From assembly GCA_028023455.1 (NCBI GenBank), contig JAQFVV010012402.1, forward strand, positions 9,712,292-9,776,291: a stretch of 64,000 bases of DNA, written 5' to 3'. The notes below the pieces were generated by a model. That model did not search any database and was not told the origin of the DNA. It was given only the letters and a program-made list of their open reading frames with translations. This stretch comes from Epiperipatus broadwayi. Lineage: Eukaryota; Onychophora; Udeonychophora; Euonychophora; Peripatidae. The translations under genes were made by a program, and so were the position numbers. Positions 57,801 through 64,000 of the stretch are shown here, piece after piece. Positions within the stretch are counted from its first letter, which is position 1; each line of letters begins with the position of its first letter.

Positions 57801-58770
57801 AATCAAACTTCAAGCAAAATATGTAGCAAGAAAATTATTTTGCCTCTCTAATCATTTTTTTTTTTTTGTCTTCAAGTTCATTGTAAAGTTTTTCCCACAT
57901 TAACGTATAATATCCAATAGTTGCAATTTACACTCTAATCTTATGGCATCTATATCCAAGTAATAACAAGTATGTATGCCATCTAGTGCAAACACTAAAT
58001 TGCCACTTCAAAACATTAGTAGAAATATAAACAAAAACAACAAAAAATTAATTCAAATTTAAAATTAGAGCCCACCACCCCATTCAAATAAACAATATAA
58101 AAATAGACAGTAAATATCACTCCTATTTATTAAAATAAAAAATAATCTAATGGTTTATAGCTTGGGAAATTATAAGATGCTCGAAAACCAGAAGTTATGG
58201 ATATTGATTTGCAATCCATGGACTTTTAGAACTTGAGCAGGACATGCCAATTTATTCAGAGAGTTTAAATAAATTTAAAGAAATTAATAATTTGAAAAAA
58301 AAATATGAACTTTTATAAAAATAAAAAAAATTAATTTAAATGTTAAAAAAAAAAAACAACTAAATAAATATATATAATACATATGTAGAATGGAATTTTT
58401 TTTTTGTTAAGAAAATTTATTCTACAATTTTTTTCTAAAAAATCTTTTTTTTACTAATGTTAAAAATATATTTTAAAAAACAAAACAATATGTTTTATAC
58501 ATATAAAACAAAATTCTATTACATTAATACATTAAAAAAGGAAAAACAATCTATTGTGTACACAAGAAAATTATTATATATTTAATTAAGGAACTAAAAT
58601 AATCATAAAAAAATTTAGATACATCCAATATATGAATATATAAAATTTTGAGTAATAAATTTAATATAGTCAGGAAGTAAATTAGCATTCACATTCTATT
58701 ATATATTCTAGTTAAGATTGTATTTGTGGTTATCTTCAAAAAAACATAATAACAATCTTTGGATTTCAGC
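54876..58770. other. Long AT-rich stretch without recognised features
   Basis: No splice-bounded exons, no element termini and no ribozyme cores were found by reading. A + frame at 57483-57716 is hydrophobic AT-rich translation and is not called. Confidence 0.45.
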
Positions 58771-59873
58771 CAACCAAAAGAACAAGCTGGATTTAAAAGT
58801 TGTTTTAGTACAATGAATCATATCCAAGTATTGAGACAAGTTATAGAAAGGACCAATGAATATGAATTACAATTATGCTTTGGATTTATAGATTATAAAA
58901 AGGTCTTCGATTCAATAAGTTATTTCTTCAATGATTAAGGCACTGGATCATTAAAGTGTATAGACCCAGGATATTGTAATATTCTAAAAAATATTTATAA
59001 AAATGTAACAGCAGCAATTAGATTACATAAAGATATTAGAAAAGTTAACATTGAGATGGATGTAAGACAGGGTGACTTCATATCTCCAAAACTTTTTGTA
59101 GCAGTCCTGCAAGAAGTATTTTGTGGTTTAAAATGGGAAGTTAAAGGAATAAAAATAAATGGAAAATTTTTAAGTCATTTAAATTTTGCAGATGATATAG
59201 TTGTTTTTGCAAATAATACTTCAGAGCTTCAGGAAATGTTGCAAGAGATCTCAGATCAAAGTAAGAAAGTAGGATTAAAATTAAATATTAAAAAAACTAA
59301 ATTAATGTTCAATGGATTTTCTCAAACGATGCAAATAAACATTGATAATAATGAGTTAGAAGTTAACAACTATAAATATCTTGGTCAGATTATTACTACA
59401 GATGGAAATATGATGAACAAAATTAATCATAGAATTAAACTTGATTGGAATGCTTTTGGTAGAAATAATTTAATATTAAAAGGAAATATGCCTATGTGTT
59501 TGAAAAGGAAAGTTTTTAATAAATGTGTTTTGCCAGTTCTTATTTATGGATCTGAGATTTGAAAACTTTATAGAAGAACAATACAGAGACTTCAGACCCC
59601 TCAAAGAAGTATGGAGAGATGTATGATAGGAGCAACAAGAAGAGATCAAAAAATTACATGGTTAAGAAAACAAACAGCAATTACTGACATCATTGAAAAA
59701 AATTAAGAGACTGAAGTGGAGTTGGGCTGGACATATTGCTAGAAGAGATGATAATAGATGTTACAGTTGAAATCTTAAGACTGGATTCCAAATGGGAGAT
59801 GTATTGAACTTGGAGAGACTTTCAACCTGCAGTGGAGTGACAATAGTTGACAATGATGCTGATATGGATGATA
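58771..59873 (+). mobile_element. RTE-type LINE, truncated copy with near-intact RT core
   Basis: 58771-58920 reads PKEQAGFKSCFSTMNHIQVL and FIDYKKVFDSI (RT motifs leading to the first catalytic Asp, here KVFD). A stop follows at about 58937. 59056-59562 is open for 168 codons: VRQGDFISPKLFVAVL, then LNFADDIVVFANN with the FADD catalytic box at residues 44-47, KYLGQIITTDG and CVLPVLIYGSEI. After a stop the C-terminal region continues with frameshifts (KLKWSWAGH-like, about 59.71 kb) and a deletion before the GETFNLQW-like end. It is dead but similar to the 49.2-kb copy. Confidence 0.85.
59056..59562 (+). pseudogene. RTE reverse transcriptase palm fragment
   Basis: Contains the RQGD(x)ISP motif at residues 4-11, FADD at 44-47, GLKLNIKKTKLM at 73-84 and YLGQIITTDGN at 108-118. 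These are motifs 4 to 7 of non-LTR RTs. The first motif lies upstream beyond a stop, so the polypeptide is incomplete. The start Met is internal to the original frame. Confidence 0.8.
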
Positions 59874-61119
59874 GCCCAAGGTAAGAAATGATGTAGTAAT
59901 TTGGATTAGAAATAATAGAGGATTTCCCTTTATTTCTAATTAAATTCAAAACAAAAAAGTTATTAATGGATATTAAAGTGGTTTAGTCTTGAGACTATCG
60001 AGATGATTGATTTCCCCAATTTTTTATTTATAAAGTTTAAAAACAATATACACACAAATTAAATCTTAAGGAAATAATAAGCAAAATGAAGCAAACTTTT
60101 CTTATTTAAATTTTAACTTTGTGAGCTTTCTTTTTAACAAATTCAGCAACAATATCTTCTACATTTATACTATTTGTTATTTTAAATTCAACTGAAATTA
60201 ATCGTAATCCAATTTCTTGGACTTGTGATGAATAAAGGTTTTTATTATTTTCAATTTTGAAAAATTTTTCTCATCAATATCAACTGAGATTGAAAGCATT
60301 AATAATATATGCAATGTAATATACGTTAGATAAACTATCGATTAAATTTCATTTTACAGATAAAAATGAATGCTTTTAAAAGCAAATAACTATGTGAAAA
60401 TGTTCTTGACCACATTTTCAGTTCTCTACACAAGTTCAATGCATCAATATTTTTTAAGTTGCCATATGTCAAATAATTTTCTAATTTTTGGCAATAATCC
60501 ATTATAATTTGTACATGCAGTATATTATTGAAAGACATAAAATTTGTTTAATTAATTCTGAGTAAATCTTAAATTAATAGAATAAATTGCATACTTGCAT
60601 GCAACAGCTCTAAATGTATAAATATGATGTCTGATTAAATAATTGGTAAATATTTGCGATCTAAATGATTATCTAATATGCCTTACAACTCTGGATAGCT
60701 CGATTAGAAGTGAATACGAGATACAAATAATCCCATTAGGAAGTGAGTGCTATAGAGAAAATAAAACTTAAGGATTAATGACCATTATTTAGAACATATT
60801 TAGATATTTTTTTAATAGGTTATTATTTTATACTATATTAACATGTGTAAATTAAATGTCAATAGTCAGTCTTCTTATGACAGATTTGAATTATAATTAA
60901 TGTGTGTATCAGCTGAGGAGCATACCTATAATTAATTTATATATTTCATAATAACTTAATCAGTAATTTCCTGAAGGTTTGAAATGATGGTATTTTAATT
61001 GTATTTATATAGTGGATATTTCCATCATCTAGTATTAAGTATTGAATGTTTAGAAAAATGTAACTTTTTACTTAAATTTTCCAATTACATTCATCTTTTA
61101 GTATATGCACAACATTTAG
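59874..61119. other. AT-rich stretch, no feature
   Basis: No element or exon recognised. Confidence 0.45.
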
Positions 61120-61260
61120 AATGGTATTCTTCTTCTCTTTTCTTCAGGCATTGCTGGGCTAACCAGTGATAGTACTAACATGAGAGTCAAATCTGGACCC
61201 TTAGATTCTTGAATATTGAATTTTAAAGTAACGCTCCAACCAACTGAGCCATTCTGTCAA
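61120..61260 (-). repeat. tRNA-derived SINE-like sequence
   Basis: On the - strand TGGCTCAGTTGG (61251-61240) is a perfect A box and GATTTGACTC (61193-61184) is a B-box-like sequence. The spacing is slightly longer than in a tRNA. It continues into TTAGTACTATCACTGG. It abuts the 3' end of the Penelope-like relic, and a reading frame of that relic runs into it by accident. Confidence 0.55.
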
Positions 61261-61267
61261 AGATAAC

Positions 61268-61657
61268 AGCTAGTAGAAATTTCATATACTTATCTATGAG
61301 ATTTCCCTGATTTCTCCACTTTTTCCATAGAGCAAAGGTGATTAGTGGTTTCCATACATTATATATGATCATACTAGGTTGACTTATGGTGTTATTAACA
61401 ATTGTCATGTGAGCAGCATCTTTGAATTTTCTTCTTTGTACTTTTTCCTGTCTAACCAATATTTTTGTATTTTCCCAATTGAACATATATTCATTGGTAC
61501 ATACATGGTCTGCTACCCTAGACACATTTGTTTTCTCTCTTTCAATCATCAGTTTGTGCTCTTGCAATTGCTTTTCAATGGAGTGACTGATCTCAACAAT
61601 ATATATTCTTCCACATTTACATGGTATTTCATAGATGCAGTTTTTGCTTTTCAGCAT
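61268..61657 (-). pseudogene. Penelope-like GIY-YIG endonuclease fragment
   Basis: The domain starts CIYEIPCKCGRIYIVEISHS, where functional PLEs have the pattern YxIPCxCGxxYIGxTxRxL. The catalytic Gly of YIG and the Arg are both changed, so nuclease activity is not expected. A later DHVCTNEYMFNWENTKIL stretch matches the H-x-H-x-W-type end of the PLE endonuclease region. Confidence 0.7.
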
Positions 61658-61727
61658 TTCAAATTTAGGTTTTGTAGATGTTAGAATTCCTCATAGTGTA
61701 GTATGACTCTAGAAAGCTGTTCTGATG

Positions 61728-62177
61728 TTATGCTGATTGCAGATTTTTCCTTAATTTGTCTGCTGTTTTTGATATGTATAAATACACTCTAGTATCAATA
61801 ATTGTTCTTTCTTTTGATAGTTCTTTTTGTCTATTTAAGGTTTTCTTAAGAATTTGTTCTATACAGATCTTTTCTTTTTCCAAATCACTGGTTTCTGAAC
61901 AAACTTCTTTTGCTCTGTTTAATAGTGATAGTGTAGCTCCATGTTTTGTGTTTCTGGTATGATTGGATAAATATGCTAAGTATTTTCTTGTATGTGTGGG
62001 TTTTCTGTAAACTGTAGTTTTGATTTTGCCATGTGGGAGTCTTGTAACAAGAACATCTAAGAATGTCAATTTTTGTTCTTGTTCTGACTCTATTGTGAAG
62101 ATAGATTGTTGATGTCTTTCAAAAAAAAGTTGGTAGCAGTGTTCCATCATGTGGCCATACAATAAATGTATCATCAA
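61728..62177 (-). pseudogene. Penelope-like RT, palm-to-thumb fragment
   Basis: Within this 149-codon open stretch ESEQEQKLTFLDVLVTRLPH (residues 31-50) and VYRKPTHTRKYLAYLSNHT (56-74) are the PLE-specific motifs following the catalytic YxDD. The YIDD itself lies at its edge in another frame. The remaining residues form a charged helical linker leading to the GIY-YIG domain. Confidence 0.75.
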
Positions 62178-62583
62178 TATAGCAAAGCCAAACTTTAGGT
62201 GGATATGGAGTAGTCTTTATGGCTGTGGTTTTAAGTTCTTTCCATGTAAATATTACTAATCAGGGTTACAATGATACGCCTGTAGTCATCCCTTGATTTT
62301 TTCTGGAAGAATTCCGTGTTGTATTGAAAATAGGTTAATAGTTCCATTATACTACCAATAGGAAGGGTTGTTTTGATTTGTAAGCTATTATCACCATTTA
62401 ATCTTTTTCTTACAATAGACAATGCTTCTTCACATGGTACATTAGCAAATAATTTTTCCACATCAAAGCTTACTAGTATGCCATTTCTTTCACTTTTCAT
62501 GTTCTTGATTAATTCTACAAAGTGTCAAAAATAATTATAGACCAATAGCAGTAACATCAGTTTTATATAAAGTTTTCTCATAT

Positions 62584-62913
62584 ATGGTAGCTGGAAGAGT
62601 TGTAAAATGGATGGAAGAGAATAATGTAGTAGGGGAAATGCAAGGAGGTTTTAGGTCAGATAGGCGTATAGGAGATAGTTTGTTTGTAGTTACACAACTT
62701 ATGGAAATGAGTAGGAATTCAGGTAGATCGTTATATATAGATATAGAGAAAGCATATGATAGAGTAATTAGAAATAGATTATGGGTAAGGTTAGCCAATT
62801 TGGGAATGGATGAAGCTTTAGTAAATATTATTAATAAATTATATGAAAATAATTATTATACTTACCAATTAGGGAATATAGAATCAGTTAAAGTTAAAAA
62901 TGGGGTGGATTAA
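62584..62913 (+). pseudogene. LINE RT N-terminal fragment
   Basis: 109 codons with QGGFRSDRRIGDSLFVVTQL (residues 20-39) and SLYIDIEKAYDRVIRNRLW (50-68), i.e. RT motifs 2 and 3 with the catalytic Asp in YIDI. A frameshift at the end separates it from the next fragment, which continues directly with GLRQECP. Confidence 0.75.
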
Positions 62914-62927
62914 GGCAAGAATGCCCC

Positions 62928-63296
62928 ATGTCACCTATTTTGTTTTTGTTGTTTTTGAGTGAAATGGAGAAAGCAATAGAAAGACTAGGAAGAGGGGTAG
63001 AGATACCGTTAATAGGTGGCAAAGGAGTATATACTTTGTCGGGTCTTTTTTTTGCGGATGATATCTTTTTATGTGCAGAAAGAAGAGAAGATATGGATAT
63101 TATGTTGAGGACATGTGCAAGGGTGGGTAAAGAGATGGGGATTAAATTTAGTGAAGAAAAATCAAATATAATGATGGTTAATACTGGGGAAAGAGAGGAT
63201 GTAGATTTTTTATTGGGGGATATAAAGTTAAGTGTGGTGGATAGATATAGGTATTTGGGAATCATCTTACGTAATCAGGAAAATTGCTTGGATTAA
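62928..63296 (+). pseudogene. LINE RT palm fragment with FADD
   Basis: 122 codons beginning MSPILFLLFL (the end of motif 4) and carrying LFFADDIFLCAERREDMDIM, the catalytic FADD box. Then GIKFSEEKSNIMMVNTG and DRYRYLGIIL, motifs 6 and 7 of non-LTR RTs. The frame ends at TAA near 63294. The element continues in other frames. Confidence 0.75.
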
Positions 63297-63508
63297 TGGG
63301 AGAAAAAATTGGTAAATGAAGCAAAGAAAAGAAAGGGTTTGATAAAGAAACTAACAGTATTTTCATATAATATGATGTAGCTAGAATTGTATGGAAGGGA
63401 GTTGCAGTAGCAGGGTTAACATATGGTAATGATGCATTATGTGTTAGTAAAAGGATTTAGATTATTTAGAGAAAGTGACAAGTAGGAAGACATGCATTAG
63501 ATGCAGAA

Positions 63509-63946
63509 GTGTGGACAGCAAAGGAGGCAATTCAAGGAGAAATGGGATGGTCAAGTTTCTATATGAGAGATGCAAAAAGTAAAATGAAAATGTTTGGTAG
63601 GTTGCAGTTTATGGATAGTAAAAGAATAGCCAAAATAGTGTTTAATTGGGTTACGAGTAAAGGGCAGGTAACAAGATGGGTGAGAAAGGTAATGCGGTAT
63701 GCAGAAGATTTGGATAAAGAATTTATATCGGGTATAATTGTATAAAAGATGGGATGATTGTGTAGGAGGATTGTTGAGTGTTATAGTGGTAAGGAATGGG
63801 ATAAAAGATTAGAAGCATTAATAAAAAATAGGGAGTTGGAGAGATGGAAAAGTAGTATGGAGGGTAAGAAGAGTTTAAATATATATAGAAGTAAACGGAA
63901 TATTGGAAGCGAGTTAATTTATGATAATAGTAAGGAAAGTAGTTAA
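63509..63946 (+). pseudogene. LINE C-terminal fragments
   Basis: Two successive open pieces (63509-63745 and 63758-63946) read AIQGEMGWSSFYMRDAKSK, IAKIVFNWVTSKGQVTRW, then KEWDKRLEALIKNRELERW and SELIYDNSKESS. They lie a frameshift apart and belong to the post-RT region of the element starting at 62527. The zinc-knuckle-like end, if any, would be beyond the window. Confidence 0.6.
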
Positions 63947-64000
63947 TTGTTTAAGGCTTGAATGGGATTTTTAGCAACAAGAGAATATACATGTAAATGG

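Larger units (their letters stand above)
61261..62526 (-). mobile_element. Penelope-like retroelement relic with RT and GIY-YIG domain
   Basis: The - strand gives, in order: FDVEKLFANVPCEEALSIV (RT motif with the first Asp region) near 62.46 kb, TYFQYNTEFFQKKS near 62.33 kb, YIDDTFIVWP with the catalytic YIDD at 62181-62170, then LTFLDVLVTRL and KTTVYRKPTHTRKYLAYL. After a stop comes KNCIYEIPCKCGRIYIVE, SHSIEKQLQEHK, the GIY-YIG endonuclease. The GTAMGSP-type motif is not recognisable, the YIG is changed to YIV, and several stops and frameshifts break the frame. It is 5'-truncated: the sequence switches to another LINE at about 62526. PLEs are known carriers of hammerhead ribozymes, but none was found in this copy. 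Confidence 0.85.
62527..64000 (+). mobile_element. Second non-LTR LINE family, RT part, runs off the window
   Basis: Begins inside the RT: KNYRPIAVTSVLYKVFSYMV at 62527, then GEMQGGFRSDRRIGDSLF, YIDIEKAYDRV (first catalytic Asp region), a frameshift near 62905, then GLRQECPMSPILFLLFLSEM and FFADDIFLCAER with FADD at 63051-63062. KMGIKFSEEKSNIM-type and YRYLGIIL motifs follow, then a C-terminal region (WTAKEAIQGEMGWSSFYMRD; LIYDNSKESS) in pieces to the edge. It is clearly a different family from the RTE copies (no WAGHIAR tail) and is far less AT-decayed, so it is probably younger. From memory of the pattern it resembles elements abundant in arachnids. Confidence 0.8.

Noticed and set aside
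62894-63265. - strand frame opposite the LINE palm
   Set aside because: Antisense shadow of the RT frame carrying FADD.

Overview
The window is AT-rich eukaryotic DNA of a metazoan, probably an invertebrate. Coding DNA is cut by GT-AG introns, one of them about 14.4 kb, and most of the rest is relics of animal transposable elements: RTE-type LINEs, a Penelope-like element, a second LINE family, hAT, a Tigger/pogo-like element and MITEs. The LINE at the right edge recalls arachnid elements, but I cannot name the species. The only gene I can identify is the 3' part of ribokinase (RBKS), + strand, with four exons at 500-562, 14956-15120, 15195-15475 and 25374-25550. One further well-spliced exon of an unidentified gene lies on the - strand at 37094-37197.

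The standout is inside the 14.4-kb RBKS intron. A composite at 5381-14131 carries about 17 nearly identical 466-bp units in tandem, preceded by about 1.5 units in reverse orientation. Every unit contains what reads as a type I hammerhead ribozyme: a CTGATGA box, a short stem II, a GAAA box, a very short stem III, a GTC cleavage triplet, and a stem I of two 6-bp helices around an internal loop. Related copies lie at 4671-5001, 18148-19017 and 27901-28543, with a decayed one near 54.4-54.9 kb. Four loci have direct flanking repeats of 12-14 bp, as expected of target-primed retroposition rather than a cut-and-paste DNA transposon. This fits a retrozyme: a non-autonomous retroelement whose tandem transcript self-cleaves into unit-length RNAs. 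Seventeen of the ribozymes lie in the sense orientation of the host intron. A second, unrelated hammerhead-bearing repeat occurs at 48897-48960 and 52598-52656.

Layout. 1-562: RBKS exon. 563-14955: intron with an RTE relic (2.0-3.2 kb), a small retrozyme copy (4.7 kb) and the array (5.4-14.1 kb). 14956-15475: two RBKS exons. 15476-25373: intron with a Tigger/pogo-like element (16.7-17.9 kb), an inverted retrozyme copy (18.1-19.0 kb), a hairpin MITE (20.0-20.3 kb) and a hAT relic (21.8-24.3 kb). 25.4 kb onward: last RBKS exon, tRNA-like fragment, MITE, retrozyme copy (27.9 kb), then long AT-rich stretches with a fold-back repeat (33.4-34.1 kb) and the orphan exon. 39.0-41.7 kb: RTE relic with endonuclease and RT. 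42.0-48.5 kb: two direct copies of an unclassified 2.8-kb sequence. 48.9-52.8 kb: second hammerhead family and an RTE 3' end. 58.8-59.9 kb: RTE RT. 61.1-62.5 kb: Penelope-like element. 62.5-64.0 kb: a second LINE family running off the edge.

The protein-coding retroelements all look broken. The Penelope-like element and the RTE LINEs are families that could supply reverse transcriptase in trans to the ribozyme-bearing repeats, but nothing in the window proves which one does.
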